This document shows positions 41,985 to 50,130 of a DNA stretch of 50,130 bases, one piece after another (within the stretch, counting starts at the first letter, position 1; every line of letters starts with the position of its first letter). The position numbers were made by a program, and so were the translations under genes. Where the stretch lies: NCBI GenBank assembly GCA_008933635.1, contig WBUQ01000015.1:1-50130 (forward strand). Direction: 5' to 3'. The DNA is from Desulfobulbaceae bacterium. GTDB lineage: Bacteria; Desulfobacterota; Desulfobulbia; Desulfobulbales; Desulfocapsaceae. Under the pieces are notes generated by a model. It was not told the origin of the DNA. It worked only from the letters and a program-made list of their open reading frames with translations, and ran no database searches.

Positions 41985-43805
41985 ATGCCTACATTGGAAT
42001 TCAAAGGAAAACAGTTTGTCTATTCCCACCATTTAAGTGTGCCATTCCGTGAGTTGGAAATAGATGCGGATAAATCTTTGCCTGCAGAAGGTCGACAACC
42101 CTCACTGGATGACAATCTGATCATACATGGGGATAACCTTGAGGCCCTAAAGGCCATTCTCCCAACTCACGCCGGCAAGATAGACTGTATCTTTATTGAT
42201 CCGCCGTATAACACTGGCAATGAAGGCTGGTGTTATAACGATAACGTTCGTTCACCTTTGATGCAGGAGTGGTTGAAGCAGTCGGCCAATCCGGTGGATA
42301 AAGAGGACCTGGAACGGCATGATAAATGGCTGTGCATGATGTGGCCGCGGTTGTGTTTATTGCGGGAGCTACTTTCGGAAAACGGTAGTTTGTGGGTGAC
42401 ACTCGATGATAACGAGGTTCACCGGGCACGAGGCATTTTAGATGAGCTTTTCGGTGAACATAATTTCATAGCCTGTTGTATCTGGCGAAAAAACTATGCA
42501 CCGAAAAGCAGTGCCAGACATTTTTCAGAAGACCACGACTACATCTTGATTTATGCAAAAAATGCGGCCGGTTGGACTCCAAATATGCTGGCCCGTACTG
42601 AAGCGCAAGACTCTGTATACAGAGATACCGGTGATCCACGCGGCCCATGGCGGCCAAACAATCTTTCAGCGCGGAACTTTTACAGCAAGGGCACATATTC
42701 CATTAAATGTCCAGGTGGCCGGCTGATTGAGAAACCACCGCAGGGAAGGTATTGGTTGGTATCAGAAGATAAATTCTGGGAGATGGATCGGGATGGGCGT
42801 ATCTGGTGGGGTGAGGACGGCAATAACATCCCTGCCCCCAAAATCTTCCTCTCTGAGGTTAAGGCTGGTCGTGTGCCGCAAACGTTTTGGGATTGGCCAG
42901 ATGTAGGGCACACTCAGGATGCTAAAAAAGAATTAATCTCCATTCTCAACTTTGGCAATTCGGAAGATGTGTTCATTACTCCAAAACCAGTGCGATTATT
43001 AGAAAGGGTTTTGGATCTTGCTTCTGATCAAAACTCCATCATCCTAGACTCCTTCGCTGGTTCTGGTACCACCGCTCACGCCGTGCTCGAAGCCAATCGG
43101 AAAGACGGCGGTAAACGCCGTTTCATCTTGGTCGAATGCGAAGAGTATGCCGACACCCTGACAGCAGAGCGGGTACGCCGAATCATCAACGGCTATGCCT
43201 TCACCGGCACCCAACGGCAGGAACTGTATAGCGAGATGATCACCTGGAGCACCTTCACCAAAAAGCACCAACAGATCCTCCTGCAGGTGGAGCATTTTGA
43301 AAAGAAGGCGGCTGGCTCTTTTGACAAGGTCAAAAAGGAGATCAAGGACGGTGTGCTCACCGTTACCGGCGAGCGTAAGATTAAAGAGAAGGTGTCGGGC
43401 CTGGGTGGCAGTTTCACCTTCTGCGCCCTGGGTGAACCGATAGCGGTGGAAAGTCTGCTCACCGGGCAGGGGCTTCCCGCCTTCGAGGCCCTGGCCCGTT
43501 ATGTGTTCTACACCGCTACCGGTCGGTCACTTGAGAAGGTGTCCAAGCCGTCAGCTGACGGATTTATCGGTGAGACAGATCTTTTCCGCATTCATCTCTT
43601 TTATCAGCCGGACCCGACCTGGCTTCGTTCCAATGAGTCGGCCTTGAATGCTGATAGGGTGGACGCTGTTGCCCGGGGCAACCAGAACGGCAAGCGGGCC
43701 ATCGTCTTTGCTGTGGCCAAGTTTATGAGCCAGAAGGAACTGACCAAAAAACGCATCGAGTTCTGTCAGTTGCCCTACGCCGTGCATCGGATTCTCGGGG
43801 GTTGA
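41985..43805 (+). CDS. mod: Type III-like adenine-specific DNA methyltransferase (Mod)
   Basis: The 606-residue protein has the catalytic motif IDPPYNTGNEG (about residues 65-75) before the SAM-binding motif DSFAGSGTTAH, the order of beta-class N6-adenine enzymes. A target-recognition region lies between them. The ~240 C-terminal residues continue beyond the methylase core. It protects host DNA from the Res subunit encoded three bases downstream. The ATG at 41985 lies two bases after the OLD stop. Base composition looks AT-richer before about 43,030 and GC-richer after, which could mark a swapped recognition half. Confidence 0.87.
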   Translation: MPTLEFKGKQFVYSHHLSVPFRELEIDADKSLPAEGRQPSLDDNLIIHGDNLEALKAILPTHAGKIDCIFIDPPYNTGNEGWCYNDNVRSPLMQEWLKQSANPVDKEDLERHDKWLCMMWPRLCLLRELLSENGSLWVTLDDNEVHRARGILDELFGEHNFIACCIWRKNYAPKSSARHFSEDHDYILIYAKNAAGWTPNMLARTEAQDSVYRDTGDPRGPWRPNNLSARNFYSKGTYSIKCPGGRLIEKPPQGRYWLVSEDKFWEMDRDGRIWWGEDGNNIPAPKIFLSEVKAGRVPQTFWDWPDVGHTQDAKKELISILNFGNSEDVFITPKPVRLLERVLDLASDQNSIILDSFAGSGTTAHAVLEANRKDGGKRRFILVECEEYADTLTAERVRRIINGYAFTGTQRQELYSEMITWSTFTKKHQQILLQVEHFEKKAAGSFDKVKKEIKDGVLTVTGERKIKEKVSGLGGSFTFCALGEPIAVESLLTGQGLPAFEALARYVFYTATGRSLEKVSKPSADGFIGETDLFRIHLFYQPDPTWLRSNESALNADRVDAVARGNQNGKRAIVFAVAKFMSQKELTKKRIEFCQLPYAVHRILGG

Positions 43806-43808
43806 TGC

Positions 43809-46466
43809 ATGGAACTGAAAGAGTATCAGCAGGGGGTTCTTCAGAAAATTGACCGTTATCTGGGGGTGCTCGCTGAAAAAAAGGAAGACGCCGAGGCCTT
43901 TGTCACGTTTCAGAAAGGCCGCGGGAAGATGGTTGAATTGGCGGATTATTGCCGCGACGCCTGGGATCATTTAAATACGGAAGGGCGGCTTCCAACTCTA
44001 CGCGACCAGGACGGCAAGGTCTTTATCGCCCCCTATCTCTCCCGATATGACGGGCTGCATCGGGCCATCCCCAGTGTTTGCTTGAAGGTGCCGACTGGCG
44101 GTGGAAAGACCCTGCTTGCCGCCTGCACTCTGGAACGTATCCAGACCGATTATTTCAAGAGCCAGACCGGCTTTATCCTCTGGGTGGTGCCTTCCGATGC
44201 CATCTATCGCCAGACATGGAAACAGCTTGCCAACCGGGAGCACCCGTATCGACAGATCCTGGAGCGTGCCTCTGGTGGCCGAGTCAAGGTCCTGGAAAAA
44301 GGAGATGCCTTCGCCCGGCACGACGTGGAGGGACAACTCTGCGTTATGCTGTTGATGTTGCCTTCGGCGGCCCGCAAGTCAAAGGAGACCTTGAGGCTCT
44401 TCCGCGACAGTGGCCGCTTTACATCGTTTTTCCCTCCGGAAGACGATAGTATGGCTAACAAGAAGATGCTGGATGCAGTGCGTAACTTGGATGTCAACGA
44501 TCTTTCAAGCACTGGGTGGATGGAAGTCATTGCATTGAGCGCTCTTTCTATTAAACAAAGCTTGGGTAATGTCCTGAGATTGGTGCGACCGGTGATTATC
44601 GTCGATGAGGGGCATAAGGCCTATTCAGAGACAGCACGGGCTACGCTCTGCGGCTTTAACCCCCGGTTTATTGTTGAGCTTTCCGCCACCCCCAATACCA
44701 ACGGTAGACATCAATCCAATGTGCTGGTCAGTGTGCCCGGCACGGATCTGAAAGACGAGGAGATGATCAAGCTGCCGATCAACGTCATCAATGAGGAAAA
44801 GGGCGGCTGGAAACATACCTTAACCATCGCCCACGCCGAGCTGGAAAAACTTGCAGGTGAAGCGGCTGCATTCCAGACCGAAAGTGGACGCTATATCCGA
44901 CCAATTATGCTGGTCCGGGTGGAACGCACCGGCAAGGATCAGCGAGACTCGGCCTTTGTTCATGCGGAGGATGCCCGGGAATATCTGCTCGAAAAACTTG
45001 GGGTACGGGATGAAGAGATCCGGCTCAAGACCTCGGAAAATGACGAGTTAGGCGGTGAAGACCTCTTGGTCGAGACCTGTGCTGTGCGGTACATCATCAC
45101 CAAGGACGCCCTGCGCGAAGGCTGGGACTGCCCTTTTGCCTATATCTTGACGATTCTTTCCAAGACCACGGCCAATACGGCTTTGACCCAGATGATCGGG
45201 CGGGTGTTGCGGCAACCCCATGCCCAACTGACCCACCGCACCTCATTGGATGAGTGCTATGTTTTTACCTTTGACCAGGATGTACGGAACGCGGTAGACG
45301 GGGTTCGCAAGGGACTGGAAGATGAGGGCATGGCCGACCTTGCCGCAAGTGTCAAGATAGCAGATGGTGAAGGGGGTGTCGGCAGAATAACCCGCCGTGA
45401 AACCATAGGCCGGAATGCAGCTTTTGTCGAATTGCACACGATTTTCCTGCCGCGGATACTGCATCGTGATGAGAGACGGGCCGGTAAATACAGGCTGCTT
45501 GATTACGACCGCGATATTCTGGGGCATCTGGACTGGGAGGAATTTCATTTTTTCCAGGCCGATAACGTGAGTGTCGATGCCGATGAAAAACTGAGCCGGA
45601 CCATTGCCCGCATAGATATCGATCGGACCGACGAGGAGGCGGACCGAACCTTGATTGAGGTCATACAAGAACAGATGGCGGGGCTTCCCGAGGAAGGACT
45701 TGAATCAGCCTTTCTTGTGAGGCAATTGCTCGACGTGATTCCCAACCCTTGGCAAGGTATGCGCATTCTGAGCGAAACGCTGGATACATTAAGGCAGAGG
45801 GGAGTGAGCGAAGAAAGGATCTATGCCAATAGGCTTGACCTGATAAGATCCATGCGGCTTGACTTGCGCGAGCAGGTCAACAGGGAGGCAGAGGCTCTTT
45901 TTCTTGAGAAGCTGACGAGCGGTGCTATTGCTCTTCGTTTGGTGGCGTCCCAGAATGAGGAACTCAACTGGGCCTTGGCACAAACTCTGGAAATTGAAGT
46001 CTCGGATGACGACCGGATTCTCTATCGAAAGGATGGGAGCCTGCTTGAAAAAACGCTTTTTGAAAAGGTGTATGGGCGGGACTTTAACCTGCTGGAAAAA
46101 GAAACCGCCTGGTATCTGGATTCCCGGTCTTGTGTATATTGGTGGCATCGGATCGCTGTGAATCAGCAATCGTATGGGCTGCAGGGCTGGCAGAGGCAGA
46201 AGGTTTATCCGGATTTGCTTGCCTGCCTGCACGGTACTGAAGAGGGAAAATTCCGCTTCTCGGTGCTAGAGACCAAGGGTGAACATCTGAAGGGGAACGA
46301 TGATACCGAATACAAACGGAAATTGTTCGAGCTTTTGACCGATTATACCGACAAGGCAATACATGCCGGGCAGCTTAATCTTTATGAGGGTACTCAGGGA
46401 ATGACATTTACCATACTTATGGAAGACAGCTGGAAAGATGATCTAAGTAAAATTGGTATTAAATAG
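43809..46466 (+). CDS. res: Type III-like restriction subunit (Res), helicase-nuclease
   Basis: The 885-residue protein has superfamily 2 helicase motifs: VPTGGGKT (about residues 93-100), IIVDEGHKAYSE, VELSATP and QMIGRVLRQPH. Near the C-terminus the PD-(D/E)XK nuclease motif appears as YPDLLAC and VLETKGEH. With Mod it should form a restriction complex that translocates and cuts unmethylated DNA. It starts three bases after mod and is followed by a terminator, closing the four-gene operon mrr, OLD, mod, res. Confidence 0.9.
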   Translation: MELKEYQQGVLQKIDRYLGVLAEKKEDAEAFVTFQKGRGKMVELADYCRDAWDHLNTEGRLPTLRDQDGKVFIAPYLSRYDGLHRAIPSVCLKVPTGGGKTLLAACTLERIQTDYFKSQTGFILWVVPSDAIYRQTWKQLANREHPYRQILERASGGRVKVLEKGDAFARHDVEGQLCVMLLMLPSAARKSKETLRLFRDSGRFTSFFPPEDDSMANKKMLDAVRNLDVNDLSSTGWMEVIALSALSIKQSLGNVLRLVRPVIIVDEGHKAYSETARATLCGFNPRFIVELSATPNTNGRHQSNVLVSVPGTDLKDEEMIKLPINVINEEKGGWKHTLTIAHAELEKLAGEAAAFQTESGRYIRPIMLVRVERTGKDQRDSAFVHAEDAREYLLEKLGVRDEEIRLKTSENDELGGEDLLVETCAVRYIITKDALREGWDCPFAYILTILSKTTANTALTQMIGRVLRQPHAQLTHRTSLDECYVFTFDQDVRNAVDGVRKGLEDEGMADLAASVKIADGEGGVGRITRRETIGRNAAFVELHTIFLPRILHRDERRAGKYRLLDYDRDILGHLDWEEFHFFQADNVSVDADEKLSRTIARIDIDRTDEEADRTLIEVIQEQMAGLPEEGLESAFLVRQLLDVIPNPWQGMRILSETLDTLRQRGVSEERIYANRLDLIRSMRLDLREQVNREAEALFLEKLTSGAIALRLVASQNEELNWALAQTLEIEVSDDDRILYRKDGSLLEKTLFEKVYGRDFNLLEKETAWYLDSRSCVYWWHRIAVNQQSYGLQGWQRQKVYPDLLACLHGTEEGKFRFSVLETKGEHLKGNDDTEYKRKLFELLTDYTDKAIHAGQLNLYEGTQGMTFTILMEDSWKDDLSKIGIK

Positions 46467-46852
46467 ACTCGGAAACAATTAACTTTCATAGAAGACTGGT
46501 CGCAGTGAATAGTTAAGAAAATGCTTATTTTCTTAACAATAATACAAAGTGTGCAATTAGTTAGGTTGCAATCAATATCCTGCATACTCTTGAATGGTTG
46601 TCTCAATTCCGTGAATCGCTTCTCTCGCCAAATCGTTTTTAAATCGTAAACTACGAATAATTATTCTTTCATCTCCCTCGCCTTGACAAAACAGGGCCTT
46701 TTGGCTGCGACACTACCTTGTTGCCACTATGTTAAAAAACTGTAAATAATCAAAGGCATGGGTCAGATTCATTTTGACATTTTCGATTTTTCAGCTACTA
46801 ATCCTTAAAAGGCGTCTCAAACCATTATCACAATGGCAACAGGTAAAAGTTG
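46467..46852. other. Gap between res and the HU-like gene
   Basis: It contains the res terminator and then ~300 AT-rich bases with no open frame of note. The promoter of the HU-like gene is probably near the end but is not clear. Confidence 0.5.
46512..46537 (+). terminator. Hairpin terminator after res
   Basis: GTTAAGAAAA (46512-46521) and TTTTCTTAAC (46528-46537) form a perfect ten-base stem with a six-base loop, 45 bases after the res stop. The T run is inside the stem, so it can work in both directions. Confidence 0.6.
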
Positions 46853-47140
46853 ATGACTATTACGAAAGCAGATCTGGTCCACCGGGTATATAAAAACCAT
46901 CACGATCTCACCAAACCTCAGGCAAGCGATGCCGTTGAGGCATTTCTTCGCCTGTCAAAAAATACGCTCATTAATGGTTCCGATCTCCTCTTGACTGGAT
47001 TTGGAAAATTTAACATCAGAGATAAGAAACCACGCCGGGGGCGAAATCCCCAAACAGGTGATGATCTTATACTCAGTGCACGAAGGGTGGTGACCTTTAA
47101 GCCGTCCGGGATTTTACGTGATAAGATTAATGGAGAGTGA
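46853..47140 (+). CDS. HU/IHF-family DNA-binding protein
   Basis: The 95-residue protein has the family pattern: MTITKADLVHRVYKN, a dimer core LLLTGFGKFNIRDKKPRRGRNPQTGDDL with the DNA-intercalating RNPQTG arm, and a C-terminal VTFKPSGILRDKING. It is closer to IHF-alpha than to HU by eye. It bends DNA, useful for recombination or regulation on mobile islands. The ATG at 46853 is chosen over a TTG three bases upstream. Confidence 0.92.
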   Translation: MTITKADLVHRVYKNHHDLTKPQASDAVEAFLRLSKNTLINGSDLLLTGFGKFNIRDKKPRRGRNPQTGDDLILSARRVVTFKPSGILRDKINGE

Positions 47141-47309
47141 GTCGATGAAAAATTGCCGTGGATTGCAAGATTGACTTCTTTTCATGCGTATTTTGCGGCG
47201 ATTGGTATTGATAGAAATGTTTTGCTCTCCACTGCTGCAATCGCCGATGACGGTATTTGCCCCACGCTGATCTTTTGTTTCTGATCTCAGCACTTTGGAT
47301 GGTGATATC

Positions 47310-47895
47310 GTGGCCTATATACGATCGAAAGGAATTCTCACCAAATGGCTCGATAACAAGGGCTTCTGGGTTCGTAACGCCTGAAAAGGATAAAAAAGAA
47401 GTTTTTGTCCATATCTCTTCATTTGCTAAAAATCTTCCACGACGACCACAAATCGGCGACACGGTCTTTTTCTACGTTCAGAAAGACGAGAAGGGGCAAA
47501 TCAAAGCGGTTGATGTGATCATTGAAGGTGTTGCGCCTGTCACCAAAACTGTTGTCTCCCGAAGAAGACCCATGGATGTAGAACGGAGCTCCAGGGGTAG
47601 TTGGAGACTACTCGTTTTTTGTGTCATTCTCATCATTTGGGGTGGTGCTACCATCTATGACAAATTCTTCTCTAACCATGGTCAGCAGATGCCAGCGTTT
47701 TCTCGAATATCTACTGGATCGAGTGCTCCTCAGAAAGCTGTACAATCGTCACCAAGATATACCTGCGCTGGAAAGACCAGATGTTCACAGATGAGCTCTT
47801 GCGAGGAGGCGACATTCTATCAGCAAAATTGCCCAGGAACTTTGATGGATGGTGATGGCGATGGGGTACCTTGCGAAAGGCAGCATTGCAATTGA
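47310..47895 (+). pseudogene. Cold-shock/transmembrane/excalibur protein with frameshift
   Basis: From a GTG at 47310 one frame reads SKGILTKWLDNKGFW, the first strands of a cold-shock domain. At 47367-47370 (TGGG) one extra base moves the rest, FVTPEKDKKEVFVHISSF and on, into the frame of 47257-47895. That frame then has a transmembrane helix (LLVFCVILIIWGGATIY) and an excalibur calcium-binding domain (DGDGDGVPCERQHC). Such three-part proteins are common on mobile elements, of unknown role. The gene is broken unless the extra base is a sequencing error or is corrected by slippage. Confidence 0.7.
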
Positions 47896-48194
47896 GTTAC
47901 CACTCTGTAGTTTGTTATTATCCTAGCACTCAGGAATTGTTCAACTTCAGAAAATCAGCCGAACCTCATGCTTACCAGTGAACAAGTTCTCCACCTGGGG
48001 AGCATCATGTTCCGTCCAAAATAGTCTGGGAAAATCTTCTGTCTGCCGCTGCATATTTAAGTTATGATGTTTTGGAAGTATGTGGACTAGTTAATATTCC
48101 TGTTAAGGTATAATAATCAAAAAACCATTTTTACTTCTGCATAACACAGATCTATGCAGCAGGGCCCCAACCCTAGACTAGCGCTTACTCAATT
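47896..48194. other. Gap before the NTPase-nuclease gene
   Basis: These 299 AT-rich bases show no open frame with support and no terminator. The promoter of the following gene is presumably here. Confidence 0.4.
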
Positions 48195-50048
48195 GTGAAT
48201 AAAATGGATACGAAATCCATCTTCGATTCTAGCTACGAGTTTATCGAACTCCACAGGACATTCCATGAACTGTCGGAACATAGCGGTGAAAACTCCGACA
48301 TAGATATCAGCCGGACATATAGTCTTGGCAATCCTCTCCGCTGGCCAGACCTTATCAAGGAGTACCGCCTGATCATTTTATCCGAGGCCGGCTCTGGCAA
48401 AACTGCCGAAATCTTCAACGTCGCGTGCACCCTTAAGGAACAGGGAAGGCCTGCGTTTTTTCTTCGCCTGGAAAGTATCCCTGGAGATTTTGAGGATGCC
48501 TTTGAGGTAGGAACATACGAGGTCTTTGAAGAATGGCTGGCCTCCGGCGAGGATGGATGGCTTTTCTTGGACTCCGTTGATGAAGCACGTCTCCGAAATC
48601 CAGGTGACTTTGAACTCGCGATCCGCAAGGTGGGTAGAAAGATCAAAACAGCCAAAGACCGGACGCATATAGTTTTAACCGGTCGGACGACAGCATGGCG
48701 GCCCAAAACAGATCTTTCTTACTGTACTTATCACCTGCCTTATTCCCTGATGGTCACATCGGAAAGTGATTCGCAAGATGAGGATGACGCACCTGAAGGA
48801 AGTGTGCAGACCAAAACTGAAACGCAGAATACGCCAAAAACACCATTCAAAATTGTTGCACTCGATGATCTTACAACCGATCAGATTGCGGTGTTTGCTA
48901 AAGCCCGAGGAATCTGTAACAGCAAAGCCCTTCTCGACGCCGTGGAACGCGCAGACGCCTGGTCGTTCACGTCACGCCCTCAGGACCTGGAGGAGCTTAC
49001 CGACTTCTGGATCGCCAAAGGTAGGATTGGAAACCGTCTCGAGATAATGCAAAATAGCATCGAACGGAGGCTGGCTGAGCGTGACCAAGGTCGCGCCGAG
49101 GCTCGCCCACTTGCCGCAGAACGTGCTCGCAAGGGAGCAAGGCTCCTGGCAGCTGCTACGACCTTGGTTCAAGACCCGACAATCAGAGTTCCAGACGGAA
49201 TGGAGAACTCCAAAGGTATCGCAGTTCAAACCGTGCTTTTCGACTGGGATGATGGGATTGAAATTCGACAAGCGTATAAAACACCTCAGTACTTGAAGTC
49301 ACTTTACCTGCTGATGCACGAGCACATCCGACGCAATGAGGATATTGACCGGATTGGAACTGGCGCGTATTCACCAGGATTGCGAGACAACGCGCAGGAG
49401 GCGCGGAACAACCTCTTTGAGTTGTTGATCAAGATTCCCGGCAAGGAATCATTTTTGGCGCTGAAGGACATAGCCATGGCTTATCCTGTTGAAGAGCACC
49501 GCCCATGGATGATGCATCACGCCAAAACAAAAGCCGAAGAGGATGGCGATCTTGCGCCTTGGTCACCTGCGCAAGTTAAAGATTTCAACGAAGAGTCAGA
49601 ATGTACTCCACGTAACCACAGGGAGTTGGCCGAACTTGCTATTCTGCGGCTTCGCGATCTCAAAGATGATTTGGAAAACGGTGACAGTAGCATCGCGGGC
49701 ATTCTGCAAACCGTTAAGCAAGAAACCGAAATCCGCAAATTTATTGGCCGGGAACTGCGCGAGAAAGCATTTGGACGATATTCGATTCCACAGGAAGAGG
49801 AATTTGCCGATGCCAAAAAGCCAGACTTGAGGTTCCATGGGGTAGGTTTCGATGAACCGGTCCCTGTCGAATTAAAGCTCGCAGACAATTGGACTGGCCC
49901 AGAACTATTCGAGCGCCTCGAAAACCAGCTTTGCGGTGACTATCTGCGCGACAACCGCTCAAGACGAGGCATCTTTATTCTCGTATATTGGCCAGCAACC
50001 TTATCAGGAAGTATACGTAACAAAAATGAAGATGTACCTATGATATAA
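48195..50048 (+). CDS. STAND-like P-loop NTPase with C-terminal PD-(D/E)XK nuclease, probably truncated
   Basis: The 617-residue product has Walker A SEAGSGKT (63-70) and Walker B GWLFLDSVDEAR (121-132), the pattern of NACHT/STAND-type signalling ATPases. A long helical region follows. Near the end a nuclease-like motif appears: PD (543-544) and VELK (558-561) with a conserved-looking LENQLCGDYLRD helix. After ILVYW the sequence turns into low-complexity residues and a stop, as if the normal end were cut by an insertion near 50,000. It resembles defence NTPases coupled to nucleases. The GTG at 48195 and the ATG at 48204 are both possible starts; neither has a clear ribosome site. Confidence 0.6.
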   Translation: MNKMDTKSIFDSSYEFIELHRTFHELSEHSGENSDIDISRTYSLGNPLRWPDLIKEYRLIILSEAGSGKTAEIFNVACTLKEQGRPAFFLRLESIPGDFEDAFEVGTYEVFEEWLASGEDGWLFLDSVDEARLRNPGDFELAIRKVGRKIKTAKDRTHIVLTGRTTAWRPKTDLSYCTYHLPYSLMVTSESDSQDEDDAPEGSVQTKTETQNTPKTPFKIVALDDLTTDQIAVFAKARGICNSKALLDAVERADAWSFTSRPQDLEELTDFWIAKGRIGNRLEIMQNSIERRLAERDQGRAEARPLAAERARKGARLLAAATTLVQDPTIRVPDGMENSKGIAVQTVLFDWDDGIEIRQAYKTPQYLKSLYLLMHEHIRRNEDIDRIGTGAYSPGLRDNAQEARNNLFELLIKIPGKESFLALKDIAMAYPVEEHRPWMMHHAKTKAEEDGDLAPWSPAQVKDFNEESECTPRNHRELAELAILRLRDLKDDLENGDSSIAGILQTVKQETEIRKFIGRELREKAFGRYSIPQEEEFADAKKPDLRFHGVGFDEPVPVELKLADNWTGPELFERLENQLCGDYLRDNRSRRGIFILVYWPATLSGSIRNKNEDVPMI

Positions 50049-50097
50049 TCAGGTCATTAACATCCTGTTTTTTCTGAAAAAGAAAAAGGAGGTATGT

Positions 50098-50130
50098 ATG
50101 ACCACATCAATGGGTTCATTTAATGATTAC
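50098..50130 (+). CDS. Start of a further CDS, cut by the window end
   Basis: AAAGGAGG at 50085-50092 is followed five bases later by ATG at 50098 and an open frame MTTSMGSFNDY to the window edge. A TATAAT at 50044-50049 lies upstream. The break in the NTPase gene just before it suggests an insertion sequence and its transposase, but eleven residues cannot identify it. Confidence 0.45.
   Translation, partial: MTTSMGSFNDY

Noticed and set aside
43809-46466. DISARM-type helicase with the neighbouring methylase
   Set aside because: No drmB or drmC genes are present, and the C-terminal PD-(D/E)XK motif fits a type III Res subunit.
28778-50130. CRISPR array or cas genes suggested by the Cas4-like nuclease
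   Set aside because: No regularly spaced repeats were seen and no other cas gene is nearby; the nuclease pairs with the Rad52-like annealase.

Overview
The window suggests a sulfur-cycling member of the Desulfobacterota (deltaproteobacterial lineage, perhaps near Desulfobulbales/Desulfurivibrio; this placement is an inference). It carries dsrA and dsrB followed directly by a dsrL-type flavoprotein, a large octaheme cytochrome c, Hcp, a flavodiiron protein and a Tat-exported molybdoenzyme operon. No rRNA, tRNA or CRISPR array was recognised.

Region 1 (1-17.5 kb) is metabolic. On the minus strand: dsrA, dsrB and dsrL (cut by the window start), then a small membrane methyltransferase. On the plus strand: flavodiiron protein and hybrid cluster protein, facing an octaheme hydroxylamine-oxidoreductase-like cytochrome. 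A tightly overlapping four-gene operon follows. Its catalytic subunit has the Asp molybdenum ligand and sequence hallmarks of the NarG/SerA (type II) branch, but it has a Tat signal and a PsrC/NrfD-type membrane subunit. Then come a DUF3558-like secreted protein, a class I glutamine amidotransferase, and a ScdA_N-hemerythrin (RIC-like) protein whose 3' end is interrupted by an IS200-type element. Together these suggest oxidative or reductive sulfur metabolism linked to nitrogen-oxide reduction and nitrosative-stress defence. FNR-type palindromes lie upstream of dsrA and of the molybdoenzyme operon.

Region 2 (17.5-28.7 kb) holds a chromate-resistance-like operon (chrB, HD-domain gene, MFS transporter). 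It is bracketed by two ~1040-residue paralogues that join a PPDK/PEP-synthase ATP-grasp domain and phospho-His domain to an unrecognised C-terminal half. One paralogue ends the operon and the other is divergent from chrB, with overlapping promoters. A 1.5 kb stretch with no convincing gene follows.

Region 3 (28.7-50.1 kb) is an accessory island, all on the plus strand. It has a mobile-element core (Rad52-like annealing protein, Cas4/RecB-like nuclease, an ssb::ardC deletion junction, parA plus a small partition protein) and a series of defence cargoes: IetAS (AAA ATPase and subtilase), AbiE (type IV toxin-antitoxin), a four-gene Mrr-OLD-Mod-Res operon, and a P-loop NTPase with a C-terminal nuclease that looks truncated. 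The 3' end of ardC and its terminator occur twice (31.4-31.6 and 36.7-37.0 kb). A purine-rich motif also occurs twice (32.73 and 39.02 kb). This suggests that the island grew by duplication of, or recombination at, a conserved cargo slot.
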